Origin: Reyranella sp. CPCC 100927
GTDB lineage: Bacteria; Pseudomonadota; Alphaproteobacteria; Reyranellales; Reyranellaceae
Direction of reading: 5' to 3'
DNA: 64,000 nt
NCBI RefSeq assembly: GCF_007859315.1
Contig: NZ_VOHA01000011.1
Span: 62,001 to 126,000 of the forward strand
Below are positions 28,235-40,208 of this stretch, one piece after another (position 1 is the first letter of the stretch; every line of letters starts with the position of its first letter). Position numbers and translations under genes: made by a program. The notes beneath the pieces are model-generated. The model was not told the DNA's origin. It did not search any database and saw only the letters and a list, made by a program, of their open reading frames with translations.

Positions 28235-28254
28235 CATAAAAATATCCTTATATG
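28235..28254. promoter_or_regulatory. Imperfect palindrome in front of the ArsR-methyltransferase gene
   Basis: CATAAAAATATCCTTATATG is an AT-rich inverted repeat (7 of 10 positions pair) ending 5 nt before the regulator ATG. It stands out in a GC-rich genome. Its placement over the promoter suggests autorepression, and SahR-type regulators are known to bind AT-rich palindromes of this general form. The rest of the 290-nt gap to mlaA shows only a short hairpin (CCATGAC/GTCATGG). Confidence 0.4.
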
Positions 28255-28259
28255 TATGT

Positions 28260-29246
28260 ATGGATGATTTGCTCTCAGTTCTGCGGACGGTCGCCGAGGA
28301 GACGCGGCTGCGGATCCTGGCGCTGGCAGCCCGCGACCAGCTCACGGTCAGCGAGTTCGTCGACATCCTCGGCCAGTCGCAACCGCGCGTGTCGCGCCAC
28401 CTCAAGCTCCTGGTCGAAGCCGGACTGATGGAGCGCATCCGCGAGGGCCAGTGGGCCTATTTCCGGCTGGTGCGCGACCTGGGGTCGAGCCAATCCCTGG
28501 TGCGCGAGGTCATCGCCCGCTTGCCGACCGATAATGACCTGCTGGCCGCCGATCAGGCGCGCCTGACCGATCTCAAGCGCCGGCGCGAGAACCGCGCCAT
28601 CGCCTATTTCCGGCAGAACGCCCAGCGCTGGGATCAACTGCGTGCCCTGCATGTCGCCGACACCGAGATCGAGGCGGCGCTGCTGGCACAGCTGCCTGAA
28701 GACACCGAGTCGCTGCTGGATATCGGCACCGGCACCGGCCGCATCCTCGAGGTGCTGGCGCCGCACGTGGAGCACGCCGTCGGCATTGACCAGTCGCGCG
28801 AGATGCTGGCCGTGGCCCGCAACAACCTGGCGCGCATCGGCAACGGCAACGTCGAGATCCGGCAGGCCGACATGTATGCCCTGCCGTTCCCGTCGCTGTC
28901 CGTCGACGTCGTCACCATCCATCAGGTGCTGCACTACGCCGAGGATCCGGCCGCCGTGCTGCGCGAGGCGGCGCGCGTGCTGAAGCCGGGCGGCACGATG
29001 CTGGTGGTCGACTTCGCCCCGCACGATCTCGTCGAACTGCGCCGAGAGCATGCCCATGTCCACCTGGGTTTCGCCGACAACCAGGTCAGAGGCTGGCTGA
29101 CGGCCGCCGGCCTGTTGAGCGAGCCACCGACCCACTTGCCCGGCCGCCGGCTGATGGTCGGCATCTGGCGTGCACGCCGCCCGGAGCGGCGCGAACAGCC
29201 GTCGCTGTCGGACGGCAGCAAGCCCAACCACGACACCTTGAGCTGA
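28260..29246 (+). CDS. ArsR-family regulator fused to a SAM methyltransferase domain (SahR type)
   Basis: A 328-residue two-domain protein. Residues 1-90 form an ArsR winged helix (LLSVLRTVAEETRLRILAL, SQPRVSRHLKLLVEAGLMER). Residues 145-300 form a class I methyltransferase fold with DIGTGTGRILEVLA as motif I, followed by AVGIDQS and LKPGGTMLVVDF. In alphaproteobacteria such fusions next to metF and metH are often the SahR regulator, which senses S-adenosylhomocysteine and represses methionine-cycle genes; the methyltransferase fold may be only the ligand sensor. The ATG at 28260 is chosen because it starts the ArsR domain. metF follows 28 nt later, so regulator and targets share the locus. 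Confidence 0.75.
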   Translation: MDDLLSVLRTVAEETRLRILALAARDQLTVSEFVDILGQSQPRVSRHLKLLVEAGLMERIREGQWAYFRLVRDLGSSQSLVREVIARLPTDNDLLAADQARLTDLKRRRENRAIAYFRQNAQRWDQLRALHVADTEIEAALLAQLPEDTESLLDIGTGTGRILEVLAPHVEHAVGIDQSREMLAVARNNLARIGNGNVEIRQADMYALPFPSLSVDVVTIHQVLHYAEDPAAVLREAARVLKPGGTMLVVDFAPHDLVELRREHAHVHLGFADNQVRGWLTAAGLLSEPPTHLPGRRLMVGIWRARRPERREQPSLSDGSKPNHDTLS

Positions 29247-29274
29247 CGCGCGTCACGACGCCGACAGGAGTGCG

Positions 29275-30207
29275 ATGAGTCCCGACACCGGTCCCCTTTC
29301 CACGTCAGTGCCGACCAGCGAGTTCCCGGCGCGCAAGCCATCCAAGCTGGTGGTATCCTTCGAGTTCTCGCCGCCGCGCACCGACACGATGGCCGAGACC
29401 CTGTGGAACTCCATCGAGCGGCTGGCGCCGCTGCAGCCGGCCTTCATGTCTGTCACCTACGGCGCCGGCGGCTCGACGCGCCAGCGCACGCACGAGACCG
29501 TGGTGCGCATCAAGCGCGAGACCGGCATCGAACCCGCGGCGCATCTGACCTGCGTTGCCGCCACCTGTGGCGAGATCGATGACGTCGCGCGCGCCTACTG
29601 GGACGCCGGCATCCGCCATATCGTGGCGCTGCGCGGTGATCCGCCGCGCGAGAGCGGTGGCAAGTATGTCGCGCATCCCGGCGGCTATGCCAACGCCGCC
29701 GCGCTGGTTGCCGGCCTGAAGCGGATCGGCGATTTCCAGATCAGCGTCGCGGGTTATCCCGAATGCCATCCTGATTCGGCGGATGACATCACCGACCTCG
29801 ACAATCTCAAGCGCAAGGTCGACGCCGGCGCCGATCGCTGCATCACGCAGTTCTTCTTCGACGTCGAGGACTTCCTGCGTTTCCGCGACCGCGCCACGGC
29901 CGTCGGCGTGCAGGTGCCGATCGTGCCCGGCATCATGCCGGTCTCCAACTTCGCGGGCATCACCCGCATGGCCGGCATGTGCGGCGCCAAGGTACCGGGC
30001 TGGCTCGCCGCGCTGTTCGAGGGATTGGACGACGATCTCGAAACGCGCCGCATGATCGCCGCCACGGTGGCGGGCGACCTCTGCCGCAAGCTGGAGTCGG
30101 AGGGCGTTTCGGCCTTCCATTTCTATACCCTGAACCGGGCCGACCTGACCTACGCGCTCTGCCATCTGCTGGGCGTGCGGCCACAGGCGCGGCCCCGCGC
30201 GGAGTGA
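29275..30207 (+). CDS. metF: 5,10-methylenetetrahydrofolate reductase MetF
   Basis: A 310-residue TIM-barrel flavoprotein that reduces 5,10-methylene-THF to 5-methyl-THF, supplying the methyl group for methionine. Family motifs include SFEFSPPRTDTM with the catalytic Glu, MSVTYGAGGSTRQRT, HIVALRGDPPRESGG and ITQFFFDVEDFLRF. AGGAG lies about 6 nt before the ATG. It is followed by the metH N-terminal gene with only 5 nt between, forming the metF-metH operon. Confidence 0.95.
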   Translation: MSPDTGPLSTSVPTSEFPARKPSKLVVSFEFSPPRTDTMAETLWNSIERLAPLQPAFMSVTYGAGGSTRQRTHETVVRIKRETGIEPAAHLTCVAATCGEIDDVARAYWDAGIRHIVALRGDPPRESGGKYVAHPGGYANAAALVAGLKRIGDFQISVAGYPECHPDSADDITDLDNLKRKVDAGADRCITQFFFDVEDFLRFRDRATAVGVQVPIVPGIMPVSNFAGITRMAGMCGAKVPGWLAALFEGLDDDLETRRMIAATVAGDLCRKLESEGVSAFHFYTLNRADLTYALCHLLGVRPQARPRAE

Positions 30208-30212
30208 TCGTG

Positions 30213-33892
<3,680 letters not shown>

Positions 33893-33916
33893 TTTCTCGG
33901 CCGGGCTCCGGCGGTC

Positions 33917-34873
33917 ATGGAAAAGGACGCGCTTCTTCTGGGCGTACCCGCGGACCGGATGGTGTCGCTCTACGGCACGACACCACCACGCGCCGATGCA
34001 GGCCTTGAAGACGTCGCGCGCGCAGCGGAGCGGCTGGCGGATCGCGTGCGCGCGCTGCCGATCGACGGCCTCGTGGTCTACGACGTGCAGGATGAGGCGA
34101 CGCGCACATCCATACGTCGCCCCTTCCTGCCGACGATCGACCCCCGCCACTACAGCCGCCAGCTGCACCAACTGACGGGCAAGCCGACCGTGACCTACAA
34201 GTGCGTCGCGGACATGACGCGCGCCGATTGGTCGCCGTGGTTGGCAGAGACGCATCGTGACTATGGAATCGACCACCTGTCTCTCGTTGGCCTGCCATCA
34301 TCGCGTGGCGCCACAAGCGTACTGCCCCTGTCCGAGGCAACGCGGCTAGCGGCGACACATCTGGCGGGATTCACGCTCGGCGGCGTCGCGATCGCCGAGC
34401 GTCACGGACACGGGCGGAACGAAAGCGAGCGGATGCTGCGCAAAGCCGCCGACGGATGCCGCTTCTTCATTTCCCAGGCCGTCTACGACGCCGAAACGAC
34501 GATACGGCTGCTGACCGACTATGCCCGCGACTGCGCGCGCGAGGGCGTTACTCCCCGACGGGTCATCCTGACATTCATCCCGTGCGGACGCGCCAGGACG
34601 CTCGCGTTCATCCGCTGGCTCGGCATCGCCATCACCGACGCGACGGCGGCATCGATCTTCGCCGACGCCGCGCCGCTCAGCCGGTCGATTGCGATCTGTC
34701 GCGACCACCTGCAAGCCATCCTCAGCCAGGATTATGTGCGGACGATCCCGCTGGGACTGAACGTCGAGAGCGTGTCGATCTACAAAGACGAAATCGACGC
34801 CTCGATCGATCTGCACCACGCCTTGCATGACGTGGCGCGGGAGTTCCTGAACACGCCGGCTGCCGGTCTCTAG
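33917..34873 (+). CDS. Methylenetetrahydrofolate reductase-like protein
   Basis: A 318-residue relative of the MetF barrel. Signs of homology are DGLVVYDVQDE, TVTYKCVADMTR and the C-terminal FISQAVYDAETTIRLLTDY, comparable to the FFFD region of MetF. It lacks the N-terminal SFEFSPPR motif with the catalytic Glu; the equivalent is VSLYGTTPPR. It therefore may not perform the normal reaction. It lies 24 nt behind metH and is probably in the same transcript. A folate- or C1-related role is inferred from position. The start ATG has only a weak ribosome site. Confidence 0.6.
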   Translation: MEKDALLLGVPADRMVSLYGTTPPRADAGLEDVARAAERLADRVRALPIDGLVVYDVQDEATRTSIRRPFLPTIDPRHYSRQLHQLTGKPTVTYKCVADMTRADWSPWLAETHRDYGIDHLSLVGLPSSRGATSVLPLSEATRLAATHLAGFTLGGVAIAERHGHGRNESERMLRKAADGCRFFISQAVYDAETTIRLLTDYARDCAREGVTPRRVILTFIPCGRARTLAFIRWLGIAITDATAASIFADAAPLSRSIAICRDHLQAILSQDYVRTIPLGLNVESVSIYKDEIDASIDLHHALHDVAREFLNTPAAGL

Positions 34874-34904
34874 AGCGGTTCATCGTCTCATGGAATCGCC
34901 GTTG

Positions 34905-35031
34905 CCGTCGTCCTGAGCGCAGCGAAGGACCTTGCGGTGGATCGCTCAAGGAATGTCGGTACTGGTGATCATCAGCGCCAACAGCAGTTACGCCAACACT
35001 GCGGGATCCTTCGCTGCGCTCAGGATGACGG
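34905..35031. repeat. Large palindromic GTCATCC repeat, second full copy
   Basis: Outer arms CCGTCGTCCTGAGCGCAGCG and, inverted, GCTGCGCTCAGGATGACGG match the copy at 25452-25579. The core (GGTGATCATC) is a decayed form of the perfect palindrome there. It lies after the MTHFR-like gene; the remaining bases to 35167 show nothing else. Confidence 0.75.
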
Positions 35032-35167
35032 CGACGGCGGAGATCGAGCAACCGCGTGCGGCCATTCGATCGGAACAGCCCCCAGCGTTCAGCTCGTCCA
35101 AGCAGCCGGGTGCCTGACAACAGCGCCAGGCGCTACACTGTCACGACTTGCTTGCCTGGAGACGCGC

Positions 35168-35959
35168 GTGAGTTCGTTCTACGACGGCGTCGGCTCGATC
35201 TTCGTCGAAGCCTATGACGCCTTCTACGGTGCCGATCCGCCGGCGATGCTCGCGGGCGACATCGCGTTCTATGAGCGGCTGGCGCGGGCAACCGGTGGGC
35301 CGGTTCTCGAACTGGCGTGCGGTACCGGCCGCGTCACCGTGCCCTTGGCCGAAGCGGGATTGGACGTCACCGGCGTCGACAACGCCGAGGCCATGCTCGC
35401 CATCGCCGCCCGGCGCGTGCAGGCTGCACCCACACCGGTGCGCGAGCGCCTGACCCTCGTCCAGGGCGACATGACCGACCTGGACCTGGGGCGGACGTTC
35501 GGACTGGTGTTCGTGGCGTTCCGGTCGTTTCAGCTCCTGCTGACCGTCGAACGCCAACGCCAGGCGCTGGGGGTCATTCGCCGTCACATGCAGCCCGGCG
35601 GCCGCCTGGCGCTGCATCTGTTCGATCCGCGCCTCGAGCTTATGGTCGGTGACGGCGGTGCCGGCCGCATCGCGTCGGGCACGCACCCTGTCACCGGGCG
35701 CCGCTACGTCGCCGAGGTGCTGCGCGCCAATATCGACCCTGTCGCGCAGGTGCGCTGGGACCTCTGGCGCTACGCCGAAGTCGGCGACAATGACGCCGTC
35801 CTTGCCGAAGCGACGCGCGAGATGGCGTTGCGCTGGACCTACCGGTGGGAGCTGCGCCACCTGCTCGAGCTCTGCGGCTTCACGATCGAGGCCGACTACA
35901 GCGATTTCAGCGGCTCCGGGCCGGAATACGGCCGGGAGCTGATCGTGGTCGCGCGCTGA
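35168..35959 (+). CDS. Class I SAM-dependent methyltransferase
   Basis: A 263-residue methyltransferase with the fold of the Methyltransf_25 group. Motif I is VLELACGTGRVTVPLA near residue 43, then VTGVDNAEAMLAIA (acidic end of strand 2), LVQGDMTDLDL, and the post-motif LQPGGRLALHLF-type segment. The start is GTG at 35168, with GGAG 6 nt upstream. It is followed by a small zinc-ribbon gene on the same strand. The substrate is unknown. Confidence 0.82.
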   Translation: MSSFYDGVGSIFVEAYDAFYGADPPAMLAGDIAFYERLARATGGPVLELACGTGRVTVPLAEAGLDVTGVDNAEAMLAIAARRVQAAPTPVRERLTLVQGDMTDLDLGRTFGLVFVAFRSFQLLLTVERQRQALGVIRRHMQPGGRLALHLFDPRLELMVGDGGAGRIASGTHPVTGRRYVAEVLRANIDPVAQVRWDLWRYAEVGDNDAVLAEATREMALRWTYRWELRHLLELCGFTIEADYSDFSGSGPEYGRELIVVAR

Positions 35960-36048
35960 CTAGGTGCAACATTGTTGCCTTCGATGTCCTTGAAACGCCA
36001 CGATTGGCACTACACATCGCAGACAACTCGAACAGGGAGACTGTCGCG

Positions 36049-36372
36049 ATGCAATGTCCTGTCTGCACCACCGAACGCCTGGTCATGGCCGACCGCCAGG
36101 GCATTGAGATCGATTATTGTCCCAAGTGCCGCGGCGTCTGGCTGGATCGCGGCGAGTTGGACAAGCTCATCGAGAAATCCACCGGTGGTGTGCAGCAGCG
36201 TACCGAGCGGCGGGATGACGACGAGCGGCGCGAGGCGCCGCCACCCCGCCACTATGAACGGGATGATCACCACTACGACCCGCGCTACAAGAAGCACGAC
36301 GATGACGACTACAAGTACGGCAAGGGCCGCCGCCGCAAGTCGTTCCTCGGCGATATCTTCGATTTCGACTGA
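36049..36372 (+). CDS. TFIIB-type zinc-ribbon protein
   Basis: A 107-residue protein with a zf-TFIIB domain (PF13453) at the N-terminus: CPVC near residue 3 and YCPKCRGVWLDRGEL near residue 25. A long charged, low-complexity tail rich in Asp, Arg, His and Tyr follows (DDDYKYGKGRRRKSF). The family is widespread and uncharacterised. The ATG is at 36049. Confidence 0.8.
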   Translation: MQCPVCTTERLVMADRQGIEIDYCPKCRGVWLDRGELDKLIEKSTGGVQQRTERRDDDERREAPPPRHYERDDHHYDPRYKKHDDDDYKYGKGRRRKSFLGDIFDFD

Positions 36373-36385
36373 TTGAGGCATCCAT

Positions 36386-36446
36386 CCTCCCCAGCTTTGC
36401 TGGGGAGGTGCCCCAATACGACGTTTCGACGCTTGGCGTCGAAACG
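36386..36446. terminator. Two hairpins between convergent genes
   Basis: CCTCCCCAGC-TTT-GCTGGGGAGG (36386-36408) and CGTTTCGACGC-TTG-GCGTCGAAACG (36422-36446) lie between the zinc-ribbon gene and the dioxygenase gene, which end facing each other. Further CTCCCC-type hairpin sequence continues to about 36530. A bidirectional terminator region is likely. Confidence 0.6.
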
Positions 36447-36543
36447 GTGGGGAAGGCGACGTGGTCTTGATAACTGAGACTACGTTGGTTCCCCCTCCGG
36501 CCTTCGGCCACCTCCCCCACCTGCCGGTGGGGAGAATGCCCCC

Positions 36544-37389
36544 TTACGACAGCGTGCACCCCGCGACCGTGATGCGGTGCATGAGGCGCTGCTCGCCGTG
36601 ATAGTCGTTGGCGGCATAGTGCCAGGTCGCGCGGTTGTCCCAGAAGGCGAGCGCGCCCGGCGTCCAGCGGAAGCGGCAGGTGAATTCCGGACGCGTCGCG
36701 TGCCGGTAAAGGTGCTCCAGCAGCGGCTTGCTGTCGGCTTCCGACCAGCCGTCAAAGCGCACCGTGAAACCCGGGTTCACGTAGAGCGCCTTGCGGCCCG
36801 ACTCGGGATGCGTGATCACCACCGGATGCGTGACATCACCGCGCACGGCGTGCGCGTTGCCGATGCGGCCTACGGTATCGGCAGTCTGCTTGTGGTAGCC
36901 CTTGGCGCCGAACACGTGCTCGTCGGAGTGGATGGCACGCAGGCCCTCCAGGGTCTGGCGCAACCCGTCCGACAGCGCCTCATAGGCGGCGTACATGCTG
37001 GCGAACAGCGTGTCGCCGCCCTCGTCCGGCACCTCGCGCGCCAGCAGGATCGAGCCCATGGCCGGCGCCGGATCGTAGCTGTGATCGGTGTGCCAGCCGC
37101 CGCCGATGTTGGTCTTCTGCGCCTTCTCCTTGCGCACCTCGGCGATCTCAGGATAGCCCTCGACCGGCGTGAAGAAACGGTTGATGTCGATCGGGCCCCA
37201 ACGGCGCGCGAACTGGATATGCTGTTCGGGCGACAGGTCCTGATCGCGGAAGAAGATCACACCGTGATCGACGAAGGCGCGGCGGACCTCGTCCCATTGG
37301 CGGTTGGACAGCCGCGTCAGATCGACGCCGGAAATCTCCGCGCCGCAGCCGCCCGTCACCCGCCGCACCTGGATCGTTTCGTACGTCAT
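36544..37389 (-). CDS. TauD/TfdA-family Fe(II)/2-oxoglutarate dioxygenase
   Basis: A 281-residue non-haem iron oxygenase that couples 2-oxoglutarate decarboxylation to substrate hydroxylation. The iron-binding HxD is in GGGWHTDHSYDPAPAM near residue 100. The distal His lies in WDNRATWHYAANDY near the end, followed by the 2-oxoglutarate-binding Arg in RLMHRITVAG. Taurine, alkylsulfonate or phenoxyacetate-like substrates are typical. It is divergent from a TetR-family gene with an operator between them, so substrate-induced control is likely. Confidence 0.9.
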   Translation of the reverse strand: MTYETIQVRRVTGGCGAEISGVDLTRLSNRQWDEVRRAFVDHGVIFFRDQDLSPEQHIQFARRWGPIDINRFFTPVEGYPEIAEVRKEKAQKTNIGGGWHTDHSYDPAPAMGSILLAREVPDEGGDTLFASMYAAYEALSDGLRQTLEGLRAIHSDEHVFGAKGYHKQTADTVGRIGNAHAVRGDVTHPVVITHPESGRKALYVNPGFTVRFDGWSEADSKPLLEHLYRHATRPEFTCRFRWTPGALAFWDNRATWHYAANDYHGEQRLMHRITVAGCTLS

Positions 37390-37413
37390 GACCGTCTCCT
37401 CACCGGCTGATGC

Positions 37414-37467
37414 TTGACCCGTTCACCTCTACCCTATAATCTGAACCAGAACCATGATTCAGATTAT
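37414..37467 (+). promoter_or_regulatory. Promoter and perfect inverted-repeat operator for the TetR gene
   Basis: ATAATCTGAA (37436-37445) and TTCAGATTAT (37458-37467) form a perfect 10-bp inverted repeat with a 12-nt spacer. A TTGACC (37414-37419) and a perfect TATAAT (37435-37440) with 15-nt spacing overlap the left arm. The regulator start codon lies inside the palindrome. Autorepression, and control of the divergent dioxygenase whose ATG is 47 nt away, are inferred. Confidence 0.7.
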
Positions 37468-38152
37468 GAGTCAAGCCCTCCCCCCGACCGACGGCGACAG
37501 GACCGGTGCCCTGCCCGCCAAGCAGGCGCGCAGTCGCCGCACGCGCGATCAGTTGCTGGCCGCGGGTTATCGCCTGGTCGAGGTGCGCGATTTCGAGGCG
37601 GTGTCGATCGCCGACATCGCCAAGGCCGCCGGCTGCTCGGTGGGCGCCTTCTATTTCCGCTTCGCCGACAAGGATGCGTTCTTCCGCGCCCTGATCGCCC
37701 ACCGTCTGGAAGAAGCACGCACCGGCATCGCCGCCCTGCTGGATACGCCTGATGACGGCGATCCCCTGGAAGCGCTGGTGGCCATGATCACCGAGACGTT
37801 CCGGCGCCGGCCGGGCTTCCTGCGTGCCGCCCTGCGCAAGAGCATGGAAGATCCGTCGGTGTGGGAGCCCATGCGCGCGCATGGGCATTTCGTGGCCGAC
37901 CGCTACCTCGACCGCCTGGCGCGGGATGCCGGCGATCGGCCGGCCCAGGCGCTGGAGCGGCGCATCCGTTTTGCCTTCCAGATCATGAACGGCACGCTGA
38001 TCAACGCCCTGATCAACGCGCCCGGTCCGCTGCAACTCGACCATCCGACGCTGACGGAAGAGCTGGTGCGCGCCATGCGGCTGGTGATTGCCGCCGACAC
38101 ATCGTCACCAGCGGGTCGGCAAGGCGGCCGGACCGTCATGCGTCGGGAATAG
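37454..38152 (+). CDS. TetR/AcrR-family transcriptional regulator
   Basis: A 232-residue regulator. The helix-turn-helix region is RDQLLAAGYRLVEVRDFEAV to ADIAKAAGCSVGAFYFRFADK, residues 30-75. The C-terminal helical domain is the ligand-binding part. The start is ATG at 37454 or 37466; neither has a ribosome site, and a -10 element ends only 13 nt before the first, so the transcript may be nearly leaderless. It overlaps the convergent LLM gene by 48 bases. Target is most likely itself and the divergent dioxygenase. Confidence 0.88.
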   Translation: MIQIMSQALPPTDGDRTGALPAKQARSRRTRDQLLAAGYRLVEVRDFEAVSIADIAKAAGCSVGAFYFRFADKDAFFRALIAHRLEEARTGIAALLDTPDDGDPLEALVAMITETFRRRPGFLRAALRKSMEDPSVWEPMRAHGHFVADRYLDRLARDAGDRPAQALERRIRFAFQIMNGTLINALINAPGPLQLDHPTLTEELVRAMRLVIAADTSSPAGRQGGRTVMRRE

Positions 38153-39166
38153 CGGCAGCACCTCCTGCGCGATCTCCTCGATGATCTCGTCGACCGGCCT
38201 TTGCGCGAACTGGATGCCGAGCGCGGCATGATTGACACCGATTGACTGCCACTCCTCCAGGAGCTGGATCAGGCCCTTGCGGCCGGTGCGCAGCACGAAC
38301 CCACCCCGCAGCGCCATGCGCGGGTGATCGGGGTCGTCGACGAGGTCGATCCATTCGTTGGTCATGTGCGGGCGAAAGGCGCCATCCGGAATCATCGCAC
38401 GCCAGGCATCGATCTTGGGCTTGAGCGCCATCACGTCCTGGCGCGTTACCGCGGGTCCCGGGTAGCTCAACCACCCATCGGCGTGCTCGGCGATCCACGC
38501 CGGCGTCTGGCGGCTGGAGCCCGTGACAATGAGCGGGATCGCGCCGGTCGCGGGCTTCGGCAGGAGTTCGACCCCTGGCGGGATCACGCCGAGGGGCGAG
38601 TGGATGGCGCCGCGTCGCGCGGCGGTCAGCGCACGAAACAGGTGCACCGATTCGGCGAACCGTACACTGCGCCCATCCATGTCGATGCCATACGCGGGGA
38701 ACTCCACCGGCCGATCGCCCGATGCGATGGCCAGCACCAGCCGACCGCCCGACAGCTGATCGACGGTGACCGCCGCCTTGGCGAGGTCGATCGGATGGCG
38801 CAGGGTGAAGATGGCACTGCCGGTCACCAGCGCGACGTTGCTGGTTCGCGCCGCGAGATACGCGAGATAGCCGAACGGATCGAAAAGCTGACCGGCGTCG
38901 CCGAAACTCGGATCGAACAGGGGCACGTCGCGCACCCAGACGGCCGCAAAATTCCGGCGGTCGATCGCCGCGACGTGATCGGCCTGGTTTTCGAGAACCC
39001 GCATGTCGCCCTGGTAGAACCGCAGCGGCAGGAAGATGCCGACGGTCAACTTGTCCGATGCGAACATGCGCCGGAAGCCGGGATGGGCGCCGAAGATTGA
39101 GCTGCCGGCTGCCGGTGCCGGCGATGATGTCCTGATGGCCGCTGCCGTCGTCCCGAGCGCGTTCAT
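38105..39166 (-). CDS. Luciferase-like flavin-dependent monooxygenase (LLM, TIGR03571 type)
   Basis: A 353-residue flavin-dependent TIM-barrel oxidoreductase of the LLM class. The segment HPGFRRMFASDKLTVGIFLP and later VWVRDVPLFDPSFGDAGQ, LRHPIDLAKAAVTVDQLSGG and ASGDRPVEFPAYGID fit the group annotated as luciferase-type oxidoreductase, BA3436 family. FMNH2 from a separate reductase would be used. It is divergent from a LysR-type gene with paired operator half-sites between. The substrate is unknown. Confidence 0.85.
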   Translation of the reverse strand: MNALGTTAAAIRTSSPAPAAGSSIFGAHPGFRRMFASDKLTVGIFLPLRFYQGDMRVLENQADHVAAIDRRNFAAVWVRDVPLFDPSFGDAGQLFDPFGYLAYLAARTSNVALVTGSAIFTLRHPIDLAKAAVTVDQLSGGRLVLAIASGDRPVEFPAYGIDMDGRSVRFAESVHLFRALTAARRGAIHSPLGVIPPGVELLPKPATGAIPLIVTGSSRQTPAWIAEHADGWLSYPGPAVTRQDVMALKPKIDAWRAMIPDGAFRPHMTNEWIDLVDDPDHPRMALRGGFVLRTGRKGLIQLLEEWQSIGVNHAALGIQFAQRPVDEIIEEIAQEVLPLFPTHDGPAALPTRW

Positions 39167-39219
39167 GCCTCAACTCCTGGTCCGGATGTTGCTGTTCCGG
39201 CATCAATTATGGAGACACG

Positions 39220-39314
39220 CTAAATTCTGATGCCGGGATGCGTTCGAGAGATATGTTGCAATTCTTCGGTAAACGAGCGATTCCTTCTCATTCCTGAATT
39301 TAGAATGCCTAAAT
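39220..39314. promoter_or_regulatory. LysR-type operator region between divergent genes
   Basis: ATTTAG-AATGC-CTAAAT at 39298-39314 is a perfect 6-bp inverted repeat that contains a T-N11-A core and ends 3 nt before the LysR start. CTAAATTC at 39220-39227 is the reverse complement of GAATTTAG at 39296-39303, giving a second related half-site nearer the LLM gene. Two spaced sites suit LysR tetramer binding. Confidence 0.55.
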
Positions 39315-39317
39315 CAT

Positions 39318-40208
39318 ATGAACAGGGTTCTACCGCTCCTGGGTTTGCGCGCTTTCACCGAAGTGGGACGGCATGGGAGCGTGAAGGCGGCGGCCGTTGT
39401 GATGGGCGTCACGCCCGGCGCCGTCAGCCAGCAGATCAAGGCGCTGGAGGCGCAGGTCGGTGTCGCTTTATTCGAACGGGAGCAGCGCGGCCTGCATCTC
39501 AGCGAGGCCGGCGCGCGCGTCCACGCAACGCTTGCCCGTGCCTTCGATCAGATCGAGACGGCACTCGCGGCGCTGGACGCCATTCATGCGCACCAGACGC
39601 TGACCGTCAGTGCCGTCCCGTCATTCGCGGCCTCGTGGCTCGCCCCCCGCCTCGGTCATTTCACGCAACGGCATCCCACCATCGAGGTGCGCCTCGAAGC
39701 AACGTCGTCGCCCGTCGATCTGAGGCGTGATCGCGTCGACGTCGCCATCCGGCACGGTCTGGGGGACTATCCCGGACTGCGCGCGACCCATCTCATGACG
39801 CCCGTCTTCATTCCCGTCGCAAGCCCTGACCTGCTGGCGAAAGGCCCGCCGATCAGCGCCCCGATCGATTGCCTGCAGTACCCACTGCTCCAGGACTCCG
39901 ATCGCGCCGACTGGCTCCTGTGGCTGCGCGCGCACGATGTCGCAGACGATCCGCGGGCCGAGCGCGGTACGAGCTTCGACGATGATTTCCTGCTGATCCG
40001 CGCCGCGGGCGCCGGCCAGGGCATCGCCCTCATCCGCGATATCTACGCCCGCGAGGAGATCGCCGCCAGACGGCTCGCCGTCGCGCTCGACTGCCCGTGG
40101 CCGGCCCGGTTCGCCTACTACGTCGTGACCCGGCCCGGCGCCCTGCAGCAGCCGGCAACGGCAGCCTTTGTCGCCTGGCTCGCCGAAGAAGCAAAGGCCG
40201 CCGGCTAG
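39318..40208 (+). CDS. LysR-family transcriptional regulator (GcvA-like)
   Basis: A 296-residue regulator. The N-terminal helix-turn-helix is LLGLRAFTEVGRHGSVKAAA to GVTPGAVSQQIKALEAQVG. The effector domain begins at LTVSAVPSFAASWLAPRLG, the form of the GcvA/AmpR subgroup. The ATG at 39318 lies 3 nt behind a palindrome, so it is probably autorepressed. It should control the divergent LLM oxidoreductase. Its end overlaps the convergent Nudix gene by 4 nt. Confidence 0.93.
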   Translation: MNRVLPLLGLRAFTEVGRHGSVKAAAVVMGVTPGAVSQQIKALEAQVGVALFEREQRGLHLSEAGARVHATLARAFDQIETALAALDAIHAHQTLTVSAVPSFAASWLAPRLGHFTQRHPTIEVRLEATSSPVDLRRDRVDVAIRHGLGDYPGLRATHLMTPVFIPVASPDLLAKGPPISAPIDCLQYPLLQDSDRADWLLWLRAHDVADDPRAERGTSFDDDFLLIRAAGAGQGIALIRDIYAREEIAARRLAVALDCPWPARFAYYVVTRPGALQQPATAAFVAWLAEEAKAAG

